The notes below the pieces were generated by a model, which ran no database searches, was not told the origin of the DNA, and saw nothing but the letters and a program-made list of their open reading frames with translations. A stretch of 17,817 nucleotides of DNA from Pseudomonadota bacterium (lineage in GTDB: Bacteria; Pseudomonadota; Alphaproteobacteria; Caulobacterales; Caulobacteraceae): the NCBI GenBank assembly GCA_023433585.1, contig JAEZCL010000178.1, forward strand, positions 1 to 17,817, read 5' to 3'. The position numbers and the translations under genes are program-made. Positions within the stretch are counted from its first letter, which is position 1. Each line of letters starts with the position of its first letter. Below are positions 8,140 to 15,513 of this stretch, piece by piece.

Positions 8140-8160
8140 CCCTCTCCCATCGGGAGAGGG
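8140..8160 (-). terminator. hairpin downstream of lpxB
   Basis: CCCTCTCCC and GGGAGAGGG form a perfect 9-bp stem with a 3-nt loop, ending 3 nt from the lpxB stop codon. It is well placed to end or protect the long dxr-lpxB message. No clear T-run follows. It is the right end of the larger inverted repeat. Confidence 0.5.
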
Positions 8161-8163
8161 AAA

Positions 8164-9333
8164 CTACCCTCCCGCCTTCTCCACGATCACCCTCAGCACC
8201 GCATCGGCCGCCAGCACGGACGGGTCCGGCCCGCCGCGCCCCATCAGGTCCAGCGCCTCGGTCTGACGGTGCGCCTGATCGGCGGCGGCCTCACGGTCGC
8301 TCAGAAGGCGGCCCACGGCCTGGGCCAGCCGCTCCGGCGTCGCCTCGCCCTGGATGAACTCCGGCGCGATGCGTTCGTCGGCGGCGACGTTGAACAGGGT
8401 GACGTGTTTCGCCGTCACCATGCGCTTCATCAGGGCGTAGCTCAGCCCGTCCACCTTGTAGGCGATGACCATGGGAACGCCCGCCAGAGCCAGTTCGGTG
8501 GACACCGTGCCGGACGTGGCCAGCGCCGCGTCCGCCGCCTTCATGGCGTCGTACTTCTCCGCCTCATCCACCAGCAGCGCCCGGAACGGCCAGGCGGCGA
8601 CCCGCGCGGCCACATCCGCCGCCACGGTCCCGGCGGCGATCACCGCCACCTCCAGCCCCTCGATCTCGGCCTTCAGCCGCTTCACCGCCGCCTCATAGAC
8701 GGGCGTCATGCGCGCGATCTCGCTGGGCCGGCTGCCCGGCAGCACCAGCAGCAGCGGCGCGTTCGGCGCGATTCCCCGCGCTTCCCGGAACGCCGCCCCG
8801 TCCCCCGCGCTCATGTCCTCATGCAGCGCCGACGATCCCACCACCGTGACCGGCAGCCCCTCCTTCTCGAACCACGGCGCGTCGAAGGCGTAGAGCGCCA
8901 GCAGGTGATCCACCGCCCCGGCCAGGGTCCTGGCCCGCCCCGGCCGCGAGGCCCACACCTGCGGCCCCACATATTTTATCAGGGGTGTTTGCGGCGCCGC
9001 CGCGCGAACGGCCTCGGCCACCCGGATGGTGAAGCCCCAGCTGTCGATCAGCACCACCGCGTCGGGCCGCTCGCGCGCCGCCAGGGCGGCGGTGTCGGCC
9101 ACGCGCTTCTTCACCCGGCCATAGGCGCGCAGGCCCTCGATCCAGCCCAGGATGGACAGTTCGCCGATGTCGAACGGGCTCTCGACCCCCTCGACCGCCA
9201 TCTTGGGGCCGCCCACCCCGACAAAGGCCACGTCGGTCCCCAGCCGCTCCCTCAGCGCCCGCGCCAGCCCGGCCCCCAAGGCGTCGCCAGACGCCTCGGC
9301 GGCCACCAGCATGATCTTGAGCGGTCGGCTCAT
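8164..9333 (-). CDS. lpxB: lipid-A-disaccharide synthase
   Basis: This 389-residue peripheral membrane glycosyltransferase (GT19) joins UDP-2,3-diacylglucosamine and 2,3-diacylglucosamine 1-phosphate into the lipid A disaccharide. Visible family motifs are LVAAEASGDALG (residues 9-20), the LGWIEGL segment (62-68), KYVGPQVWASRPGR (120-133) and LPGSRPSEI (198-206). Several positions differ from the E. coli pattern: IDSWGF (96-101) in place of IDAPDF, and VVGSSALHED in place of the usual FVGH(P/T) segment. The length is normal. The ATG overlaps the lpxI stop as ATGA, so translation is probably coupled. It is the last gene of the dxr-lpxB block and is followed by a hairpin. Confidence 0.95.
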   Translation of the reverse strand: MSRPLKIMLVAAEASGDALGAGLARALRERLGTDVAFVGVGGPKMAVEGVESPFDIGELSILGWIEGLRAYGRVKKRVADTAALAARERPDAVVLIDSWGFTIRVAEAVRAAAPQTPLIKYVGPQVWASRPGRARTLAGAVDHLLALYAFDAPWFEKEGLPVTVVGSSALHEDMSAGDGAAFREARGIAPNAPLLLVLPGSRPSEIARMTPVYEAAVKRLKAEIEGLEVAVIAAGTVAADVAARVAAWPFRALLVDEAEKYDAMKAADAALATSGTVSTELALAGVPMVIAYKVDGLSYALMKRMVTAKHVTLFNVAADERIAPEFIQGEATPERLAQAVGRLLSDREAAADQAHRQTEALDLMGRGGPDPSVLAADAVLRVIVEKAGG

Positions 9334-10178
9334 GTCGACGCCTCGCCCCAGATGAAAAGCCCCAGCCGGTCGGCGGCTTCGACCATGCCGGGCCGGTCGA
9401 TGACGATCACCGCCCCCGCCTGGCCCGCCACGCCCGCCAGCCCGGCCCGCGCGGCCAGCTCCACCGTGCGCGGCCCCATCACCGGCATGTCCATGCGCAG
9501 TTCCTGGATGGGCTTGGGCGCCTTGCCCAGGGCCCCGCGCGGCGCCCCGGGCCGCCCCCGGATCGCCTCCGGCAGGCCCGCCGTCCGCTCCAGCATCGCG
9601 TCCGTGCCTTCCTGGGCCTCAACGGCCAGCACCAGACCGTCACAGACCACCGCCCCCTGGCCGATGTCCAGTTCGCCCGACACCTTCGCCACCCTGATGG
9701 CCTTCCTCACGTCCGCCAGGGCCGCCTCGTCCGGCGCGTGACGGCCCAGCGCCCCGACGGGCAGGGTCTCGCCGCCCAGGATCTGATCCGCACCCTCGAC
9801 GGCGAAGCCCTCGGCCTCGAACACGCTCATCACCTGGCGCAGCAGGGCGTCATCGCCCCGTGCCGCCGCCGCGATCAGGCCCGGCAGCACCGCCGCGCCC
9901 TTCAGGTCGGGCTTCATCTGGCGGAAATCCGGCCGGTTCACGATCCCGGCGAAGCACACCGCCTCGCAGCCCGCGTCTTTCAGCAACCGGATGGTGCGCC
10001 CGAACTCGCCCAGCCCGGAGTCCGCGCCTTCATACCGGCCCAGAGAATCGTCTGCGAAGCCCTTGATCCGAACGATATAAAATGGCCGCCCCTCGGCCTC
10101 GCACCGCCGCGCCACCGCCAGCGGCAGGTTCCCGCCCCCGGCCACCAGGCCCAGCTTTTTCACCGTTCCGGCAGGCAC
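9330..10178 (-). CDS. lpxI: UDP-2,3-diacylglucosamine pyrophosphatase, LpxI type
   Basis: This 282-residue protein is of the DUF1009 family that replaces LpxH in many alphaproteobacteria. It hydrolyses UDP-2,3-diacylglucosamine to lipid X and UMP, the substrate step before LpxB. The family was structurally defined with the Caulobacter crescentus protein. Visible features are the N-terminal LGLVAGGGNLPL, the C-terminal-domain segment AVEAQEGTDAML (residues 186-195 and following), and RMDMPVMGPRT near 228-238 with a conserved Asp. The GTG at 10178 has GAGG 8 nt upstream and overlaps lpxA by 19 bp. A second GTG at 10161-10163 would give a GTGA overlap and an N-terminus closer to the family; either is possible. 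It overlaps lpxB by 4 bp. Confidence 0.94.
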   Translation of the reverse strand: MPAGTVKKLGLVAGGGNLPLAVARRCEAEGRPFYIVRIKGFADDSLGRYEGADSGLGEFGRTIRLLKDAGCEAVCFAGIVNRPDFRQMKPDLKGAAVLPGLIAAAARGDDALLRQVMSVFEAEGFAVEGADQILGGETLPVGALGRHAPDEAALADVRKAIRVAKVSGELDIGQGAVVCDGLVLAVEAQEGTDAMLERTAGLPEAIRGRPGAPRGALGKAPKPIQELRMDMPVMGPRTVELAARAGLAGVAGQAGAVIVIDRPGMVEAADRLGLFIWGEAST

Positions 10179-10954
10179 AGCGGCCGCCTCGAATCCTCGC
10201 GGATGAAGGCGATGATCCGCATGATCTCCGGCAGGTCGGCGTATTCGCTCGCCGCCGCGTCCAGCCGATCCGCGAACGTCCCCTCGCCCTCGAACAGGTC
10301 GCGGTAGGCGTCCAGCAGCCGGCGCATGGCCGTCTTGTCATAGCCGCGCCGCTTCAGCCCCACGATGTTCAGCCCGTGCAGCCGCGCATGGTTGCCCCAC
10401 ACCGATCCGAAGGGGATCACGTCGCGCGTCACCGCCGACAGGCCGCCCACCATGGCGCCCTCGCCCACCCGGCCGTTCTGGTGCACGGCGCACAGCCCGC
10501 CCAGGAACACCTTGTCCCCCACCACCGCATGGCCGCCCAGGGTCGCATTGTTGGCCATGACGACATTGTCGCCGACCACGCAGTCGTGCCCCACATGGGC
10601 GCCGGTCATCAGGAAGGTGTTCGAGCCGACCCGCGTCACGCCCTTGCCGCCATGCTCCGGCGGCGTGCCCCGGTTCAGGGTCGCGTGTTCGCGGATCACC
10701 ACATCCGCGCCGATCTTCAGCCGCACCGCCTCGCCCCTGTATCCCGTGTGCTGCGGGTCGCCGCCCACCACGGCGAAGGGATGGATCACCGTGCGCGCAC
10801 CCACCGTCGTGTCGCGCTCCACCACCACATGACCGCGCAGTTCGACGCCCTCGCCCAGGGTCACCCCCGGCCCCACTACGCACCAGGGGCCGACCACGGC
10901 GCCATCCTTCAGGACCGCGCCCGCGTCGATCACGGCGGTGGGGTGGATGGTCAT
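10160..10954 (-). CDS. lpxA: UDP-N-acetylglucosamine acyltransferase
   Basis: This 264-residue enzyme transfers a 3-hydroxyacyl chain from ACP to the 3-position of the UDP-sugar, the first step of lipid A synthesis. The left-handed beta-helix of hexapeptide repeats is plain from residue 1 to about 190, followed by a helical C-terminus. The catalytic base is His123 in GAHVGHD. GDPQHTGYRGE and GNHARLHGLNIVGLKRRG match the LpxA family. The ATG at 10952-10954 overlaps the fabZ stop as ATGA; in-frame upstream codons inside fabZ are not family-like. Caulobacterales lipid A is reported to contain 2,3-diaminoglucose, so the real acceptor could be the 3-amino UDP-sugar; this cannot be decided from the sequence here. 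Confidence 0.97.
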   Translation of the reverse strand: MTIHPTAVIDAGAVLKDGAVVGPWCVVGPGVTLGEGVELRGHVVVERDTTVGARTVIHPFAVVGGDPQHTGYRGEAVRLKIGADVVIREHATLNRGTPPEHGGKGVTRVGSNTFLMTGAHVGHDCVVGDNVVMANNATLGGHAVVGDKVFLGGLCAVHQNGRVGEGAMVGGLSAVTRDVIPFGSVWGNHARLHGLNIVGLKRRGYDKTAMRRLLDAYRDLFEGEGTFADRLDAAASEYADLPEIMRIIAFIREDSRRPLCLPER

Positions 10955-11418
10955 GCCTTCGGGTTCTCCACCACCATGGCGGCGAACTCGCACTCGGCGG
11001 CCATTTTCCCGTCCACGAAGGCTTCCCCCCGGAACTTGAACAGATCGCCCCGGTGCTTCGTCACATGCACGTTCAGGCGCAGGGTGTCGCCCGGCCGCAC
11101 CGGGCGGCGGAACCGCGCCCCGTCCACGGCCATGAACATGATGGTCTTGCCCGACACGTCGGCGTCCAACGTCTTGGACATCAGCAGCGCGCCCGACTGG
11201 CCCATGGCCTCAACGATCAGCACGCCGGGCATCACCGGATTGTTCGGGAAATGCCCCTGAAAGAACGGTTCGTTGGCGGTGACGTTCTTGATCCCCACGA
11301 TGGATTCATTGGCCCGGTAATCCTCGGCCCGGTCCACCAGCAGAAAGGGATAGCGGTGCGGAATGCGCCGCAGCACCTCGGCGTAATCGATGGCCTCGCC
11401 GGTTTCCGTTTCACTCAT
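10951..11418 (-). CDS. fabZ: 3-hydroxyacyl-ACP dehydratase FabZ
   Basis: This 155-residue hot-dog-fold enzyme removes water from 3-hydroxyacyl-ACP in fatty-acid elongation. IPHRYPFLLVDR (residues 19-30) and FFQGHFPNNPVMPGVLIVEA (52-71) carry the catalytic His56 and Glu70. It competes with LpxA and LpxD for 3-hydroxyacyl-ACP, which may explain its position between lpxD and lpxA. It overlaps lpxD by 8 bp and lpxA by 4 bp, and so depends on the block's transcription. Confidence 0.98.
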   Translation of the reverse strand: MSETETGEAIDYAEVLRRIPHRYPFLLVDRAEDYRANESIVGIKNVTANEPFFQGHFPNNPVMPGVLIVEAMGQSGALLMSKTLDADVSGKTIMFMAVDGARFRRPVRPGDTLRLNVHVTKHRGDLFKFRGEAFVDGKMAAECEFAAMVVENPKA

Positions 11419-12430
11419 CCCTGTCTCCCCTCCTGCGTGACGACGCCTGTTTGGCCAGCCAGGCCGTCTCGCGCAAGAACCGGCGCAGCGGCTTGGCGGG
11501 ATAACCGGACCAGGTCTCGCCCGCCGGCACGTCCGACAGCACCGCCGCCGCCGCCGCGACCCGCGCGCCGTCGCCCACCGTCTGGTGGTCGCCCACGCCC
11601 GCCCGGCCCCCGAACATGACCCCGTCGCCCACGCTCACCGAGCCGGAGATCCCCACATGGGCGGCGATCAGGCAGAATCGTCCGATCTGAACATTGTGGG
11701 CGATCTGGACCAGATTATCGATCTTGGTCCCCTCGCCGATCACCGTGTCGTCATAAGCGCCCCGGTCGATGCAGGTGTTGGCGCCCACCGACACATCGTC
11801 CTGAAGGATCACACGGCCCAACTGGGGGATGTCCACCGGCCCCTTCGCCGAGGCGGCCGCGCCGAACCCGGCCTCGCCGACCGCCGCGCCCGAGGCGATG
11901 CGGACCCGGTCTCCGATCAGGGCGAAGGCGATCGAGACGTTGGCGCCGATGCGGCAGTTCCGCCCGACGGCCACGCCGGGTCCGATGACCGTGTTGGCGC
12001 CGATGACGGTCCCCCGTCCGATCCGGGCGCCCGCTCCCACGACCACGCCGGCGCCCAGGCGCACGTCCGCCTCCAGCTCGGCCTCCGGATGGACGCCAGG
12101 CGTGTCGTCGGCCTCGATCGGCGGGTGCAGACGCATGGCGGCCAGCGCCCAGCCTGCCTGCGGGAACGGCGTGATGAGCACAGCGGCGTGGTCCGGCGCC
12201 TGTTCGGCCATGGCGGTGGTCACGAACACGGCCCCCGCCCCGGTCGCCGTCAGCGCCTCCACATGGCGGCGGTCGCCCAGAAATGCGGTCCCCCCCCCGC
12301 CCCCCGGGGCCAGGGGCGCGACGGTCGTGACGACCGTGTCGGCGCCGCGAACCGCCTGCGCCCCGCTCAGCGCCGCCAGTTCGGCGACGCTCAGCGGGTC
12401 AGCGGTTGCGAAGAAACGGGCGTCGGGCAT
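11411..12430 (-). CDS. lpxD: UDP-3-O-acylglucosamine N-acyltransferase
   Basis: This 339-residue cytoplasmic enzyme adds the second 3-hydroxyacyl chain, at the 2-position, in lipid A synthesis. An N-terminal uridine-binding domain (about 1-105) is followed by a hexapeptide-repeat beta-helix (about 110-310) and a basic C-terminal helix. The catalytic base is His245 in DNLVQIAHNVQIG; His282 lies at the position of the second conserved His. GGTGA lies 7 nt before the ATG. The gap from skp is 23 bp. The codons for residues 43-47 form a run of five Gly (APGGGGGTAF) encoded by an almost pure G tract, in a place where relatives usually carry a more ordinary loop. Confidence 0.97.
   Translation of the reverse strand: MPDARFFATADPLSVAELAALSGAQAVRGADTVVTTVAPLAPGGGGGTAFLGDRRHVEALTATGAGAVFVTTAMAEQAPDHAAVLITPFPQAGWALAAMRLHPPIEADDTPGVHPEAELEADVRLGAGVVVGAGARIGRGTVIGANTVIGPGVAVGRNCRIGANVSIAFALIGDRVRIASGAAVGEAGFGAAASAKGPVDIPQLGRVILQDDVSVGANTCIDRGAYDDTVIGEGTKIDNLVQIAHNVQIGRFCLIAAHVGISGSVSVGDGVMFGGRAGVGDHQTVGDGARVAAAAAVLSDVPAGETWSGYPAKPLRRFLRETAWLAKQASSRRRGDRDE
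12290..12305. repeat. homopolymer tract in lpxD (G9-C-G6 separated on the coding strand)
   Basis: The plus strand has nine C (12290-12298), one G and six C (12300-12305); the lpxD coding strand reads six G, C, nine G. It encodes consecutive glycines in the N-terminal domain. A tract of this length is prone to slippage in vivo and to base-call error. Confidence 0.85.
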
Positions 12431-12453
12431 GCCGGTTCACCCGCCTCGCCGGC

Positions 12454-13026
12454 TTATTGCTGCTGCTGGACCGGCGGCGCCTGGCGCGAGAAGCTCAGCG
12501 ACGGCAGTTGTCCGTTCAGGCGTTCGATCACCGTGTCGGTGATGTCCATGGCCGGGTTCATCACATAGACGCTTTCCCGGTCCAGAAGCAGACCGCAGCC
12601 GCGCTCCTGATAGACGGCCACGATGATCGGATCGACGGCCTGGGCGATGACGTTGATCTGCTGGGCGCGGGTGTAGCGCAGCTCCACGTCGCGGGTCTGC
12701 TCCAGCTGCTGGGCTTCCTGGATGCGCTGTTGCAGGGCCTGGACGCGCGGGCCGCGCTGGTCTTCGGACAGAGCCTGGATCGCCTGGGCTTCCGACTGGA
12801 TGGCTGTGCCGTAGGGCTCCAGTTCGCCCTGCACTTCCTGCACCAGGCGCTGCATGCCCTGGTTCAGGGACTGGCCGGCGGACGACTGCGCCAGCATGCG
12901 TTCGTTGTGATAGACGCACACGCCCGGCAGCGCCGGACCGGGGTTGGTCAGCTGGGACTGGGCGACGGCGGCCTGGGCCGAAAAAGCGACCATGCCCGCG
13001 ACGGCGGTGAGCAGAAGACGTTTCAT
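12454..13026 (-). CDS. skp: OmpH/Skp-family periplasmic chaperone
   Basis: This 190-residue secreted protein is probably the chaperone that holds unfolded outer-membrane proteins for the BAM complex. The signal peptide is MKRLLLTAVAGMVAFSAQA, with AxA sites at residues 17-19 and 20-22. The middle part (about 50-130) is a Gln/Glu-rich helical hairpin with heptad character, as in the tentacles of Skp. The flanking PGVCVYHNE and GCGLLLDRESVYVMNPAMDIT segments match the OmpH body strands. Two cysteines (Cys37 and Cys144) sit in these flanking strands and could form a disulfide. The C-terminus is Gln-rich (PPVQQQQ). It starts 9 bp after bamA, with AAAGG overlapping the bamA stop as ribosome site. 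Confidence 0.92.
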   Translation of the reverse strand: MKRLLLTAVAGMVAFSAQAAVAQSQLTNPGPALPGVCVYHNERMLAQSSAGQSLNQGMQRLVQEVQGELEPYGTAIQSEAQAIQALSEDQRGPRVQALQQRIQEAQQLEQTRDVELRYTRAQQINVIAQAVDPIIVAVYQERGCGLLLDRESVYVMNPAMDITDTVIERLNGQLPSLSFSRQAPPVQQQQ

Positions 13027-13035
13027 TTTGAACCT

Positions 13036-15513
13036 TTAGAATTGGGTCGAGGTTGAGAAACGGAAGGTTTCCGTGACGTCGTAGTCCTCTCTTGCAAGAA
13101 CCTTGCTGAAATCGAGACGGATCGGCCCCATCGGCGAGCGCCAGTGAACGCTGATTCCCGCCGAGGCCCGCAGAGACAGGTCGTCGACGATGTCGGGATC
13201 CAGGGTTCCGTTAGGCAGAAGCTGGTAACGGTTGTCCAGGATGCCCAGGGTGCCCACGTCCACGAACAGGGACGTGCGGATGCCGTACTCTTCCGGCAGA
13301 TAGTTAGGCAGCGACAGCTCGGCCGTGCCGATGGCGTAGAAATTGCCGCCCAGGGCGTTGCCCCGGCTGCTGACGCCCAGCGCCAGGTCGCGCGGACCGA
13401 TGCCGGCGGTCTCGAAGCCCCGGAAGCTGTTGCCGCCCTTGAAGAAGCGGTCGTTGATCCGGATCGCGTCGCCGTTCCAGCCGGTCACATAGCCCGTGGA
13501 GCCTTGCAGGGTCACGATCCAGTTGGGGCTGAAGCCATAGAACCACGCCCCCTCCATCTCGGTGCGGATGTAGTTCACGTCGCCGCCGACACCGGCGAAA
13601 TCCTGGCGCAGCGTGGCGGTCCAGCCCCGCGTCGGGCGAACCGGATCGTTGCGGCGATCCACCAGCAGGGTGTAGCCGATCGACGAGTTGATGGATTCCC
13701 CGATCTGCTCGCACAGGGCGCGCGAGGCGAACCCGCCGGCGCCGCAGTAGCCGGACGGCACCGTCACGTCGTCCGCCCTCAGCGAATAGCGGGTGGACAA
13801 CAGGGTGTAGCCGTTCAGCGGCCACGAGAACCGGAATCCGCCGCCGGTCGAGGCGTAGCTGTAGGACGAATATTCGCTGTAGTCGTAACGCGAGTGATAG
13901 AGGTCCCACCCGGCGCGGATGTCGCGGCCCAGGAATTTGGGCTCGGTGAAGCGGAAATCGATCTGCTGGCGGATCGAGCCCCACTCGACGCGCGCCACGA
14001 TGTTCTGACCCCGGCCGCGGAAGTTCCGTTCGGAGATGCCCAGGTTGATGATGAAGGCGTCCACCGAGCTGAAGCCGGCGCCGACGGACAGCTCGCCGGT
14101 GGGCTGTTCAGTCACCTGCACGGTCACCAGGCTGCGGTCCGGCTCGCTGCCGCGCGCCTCGGTGATCTCGACTTCCTCGAAGAAACCCAGGGCGCGCAGG
14201 TTGTTGCGCGACCGCTCGATCAGGGTGCGGTTGAAGGCGTCGCCCTCCACCAGCATCAGCTCGCGGCGGATCACCGGGTCGATGGTGCGGGTGTTGCCGA
14301 CGATGTCGATGCGCTCGACATAGACCCGCTCGCCCTCGCGGACGTTGAAGGTCACGTCCACGGTGCGGGTCTCGGGATTGGCGCGATAGGCGGGCCGAAT
14401 GTCCACGAAGGCGTAGCCGGCCGAGCCCGCCGCGAAGGTCAGGGCGTCCACCGATTCCTCGATGCGGTCGCTTTCGTAGAGTTCGCCTTCCTGAAGCGGC
14501 AGCAGGCGGCGCAGGAATTCCGCGTTCAGGCGCTCGCTCTGGGTTTCGACGATGATGTCGCCGAAATTGTACTGTTCGCCCTCGTCCACCGTCAGAGTGA
14601 CCAGGAAATCCTCCTGATTCGGCGACAGTTCGGCCACGGCCGACACCACGCGGAAATCGTAATACCCCCGGTTGGTGTAGAAGGTCCGCAGCTGCTCCTG
14701 GTCGTAGTCCAGTCGGTTGGGATCGTAGTTGTCGTTGCTGGAGAACAGCCGCCACCAGCGCGAGGTCTTGGTGACCATCACATCGCGCAGATCGCTGTCC
14801 GAGAACGCCTGATTGCCCAGGAAATTGATCCAGCGGACACCCGTCGAGGGGCCTTCGTCGATCTCGAACACCAGATCGACCCGGTTCTGCTCCAGCTGCA
14901 CCAGCTTGGGCGTGACGGTGGCCGAGATGCGGCCCGACAGGCGGTACAGTTCGACGATGCTCTGAACGTCCTCCTGCACCCGCGCCGGGGTGTAGATGCC
15001 GCGCGGCCGGATCGTGACCTCCTCGCGCAGCTTCTCCTCGCTCATGGCGCTGTTGCCCTCGAACACCACCTGGTTGATGACCGGGTTCTCGACGACCTCG
15101 ACGATCAGGTCGGAGCCGTCCAGCGCCATCTGGACGTCCGCGAACAGGTTGGTGCGGTAAAGGGTTCGCACCGCCACATCCAGCAGCACGGGATCGATCG
15201 TGTCGCCGGGCTGGATCGGCAGATAGGACAGGATCGTGGTCTGATCGACCCGCTGGTTGCCTCTGACCATGATCCGGGCGGCGACCCCGGTTTCCTGGGC
15301 GGCGGCCTGCTGTGCGGGGGCCTGGGCTTCCGCCTGGGGCGGCGGAGCCTCGCCGCCGGGCGTCTCCTGGGCCAGGGCGGATGCGCCCAGCGGTGCCCCC
15401 AGGCCGGCGGCGACGACCAGCGCCAGGATGCTGGCGCGGCCATGAGCCCGGGACTTTTGGTCAGAACGTCTTTGAATCATGGAGAGAACCATCGGCGAGC
15501 GGCGTCGGCTCAT
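13036..15513 (-). CDS. bamA: outer-membrane protein assembly factor BamA
   Basis: This Omp85-family protein of 825 residues inserts beta-barrel proteins into the outer membrane. A signal peptide ends at the AxA site GASALA (residues 43-48). A Gln/Ala/Pro-rich linker is followed by five POTRA domains (about 70-480) and then the barrel. The conserved loop-6 motif is FRGF at 697-700, with Arg698. The C-terminal beta-signal ends ETFRFSTSTQF, with the terminal Phe recognised during barrel assembly. The ATG at 15511-15513 overlaps the rseP stop as ATGA. ATGs at 15492 or 15480 would give a shorter, more usual signal-peptide n-region (814 residues from 15480); none of the three has a strong ribosome site. 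Confidence 0.96.
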   Translation of the reverse strand: MSRRRSPMVLSMIQRRSDQKSRAHGRASILALVVAAGLGAPLGASALAQETPGGEAPPPQAEAQAPAQQAAAQETGVAARIMVRGNQRVDQTTILSYLPIQPGDTIDPVLLDVAVRTLYRTNLFADVQMALDGSDLIVEVVENPVINQVVFEGNSAMSEEKLREEVTIRPRGIYTPARVQEDVQSIVELYRLSGRISATVTPKLVQLEQNRVDLVFEIDEGPSTGVRWINFLGNQAFSDSDLRDVMVTKTSRWWRLFSSNDNYDPNRLDYDQEQLRTFYTNRGYYDFRVVSAVAELSPNQEDFLVTLTVDEGEQYNFGDIIVETQSERLNAEFLRRLLPLQEGELYESDRIEESVDALTFAAGSAGYAFVDIRPAYRANPETRTVDVTFNVREGERVYVERIDIVGNTRTIDPVIRRELMLVEGDAFNRTLIERSRNNLRALGFFEEVEITEARGSEPDRSLVTVQVTEQPTGELSVGAGFSSVDAFIINLGISERNFRGRGQNIVARVEWGSIRQQIDFRFTEPKFLGRDIRAGWDLYHSRYDYSEYSSYSYASTGGGFRFSWPLNGYTLLSTRYSLRADDVTVPSGYCGAGGFASRALCEQIGESINSSIGYTLLVDRRNDPVRPTRGWTATLRQDFAGVGGDVNYIRTEMEGAWFYGFSPNWIVTLQGSTGYVTGWNGDAIRINDRFFKGGNSFRGFETAGIGPRDLALGVSSRGNALGGNFYAIGTAELSLPNYLPEEYGIRTSLFVDVGTLGILDNRYQLLPNGTLDPDIVDDLSLRASAGISVHWRSPMGPIRLDFSKVLAREDYDVTETFRFSTSTQF

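Larger units (their letters stand above)
7976..8160. repeat. about 185-bp imperfect inverted-repeat intergenic element
   Basis: Nearly the whole gltA-lpxB gap folds onto itself around about 8068. The outer ends carry similar hairpins (7976-8000 and 8140-8160) that are also near reverse complements of each other. The inner arms GGATGAGGGGTT (8045-8056) and AACCCCTCACCC (8083-8094) pair with one mismatch. GGTGG (8059-8063) pairs with CCACC (8073-8077) at the tip. GCGTCAGC in the left arm pairs with GCTGACGC in the right arm. The 'CTCTCCCATCGGGAGAGGG' type of end resembles dispersed intergenic repeats of alphaproteobacteria. There are no terminal direct repeats or transposase. Confidence 0.7.

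Noticed and set aside
7965..8163. CRISPR array or small protein gene in the gltA-lpxB gap
   Set aside because: The repeats are inverted rather than direct and regularly spaced. No open frame there has a ribosome site and plausible composition.
8047..9741. 564-codon plus-strand open frame starting in the inverted repeat and covering lpxB and part of lpxI
   Set aside because: It is antisense to two well-supported enzymes, and its first part is translated from the intergenic repeat. Such peptides are a known annotation artefact of these repeats.
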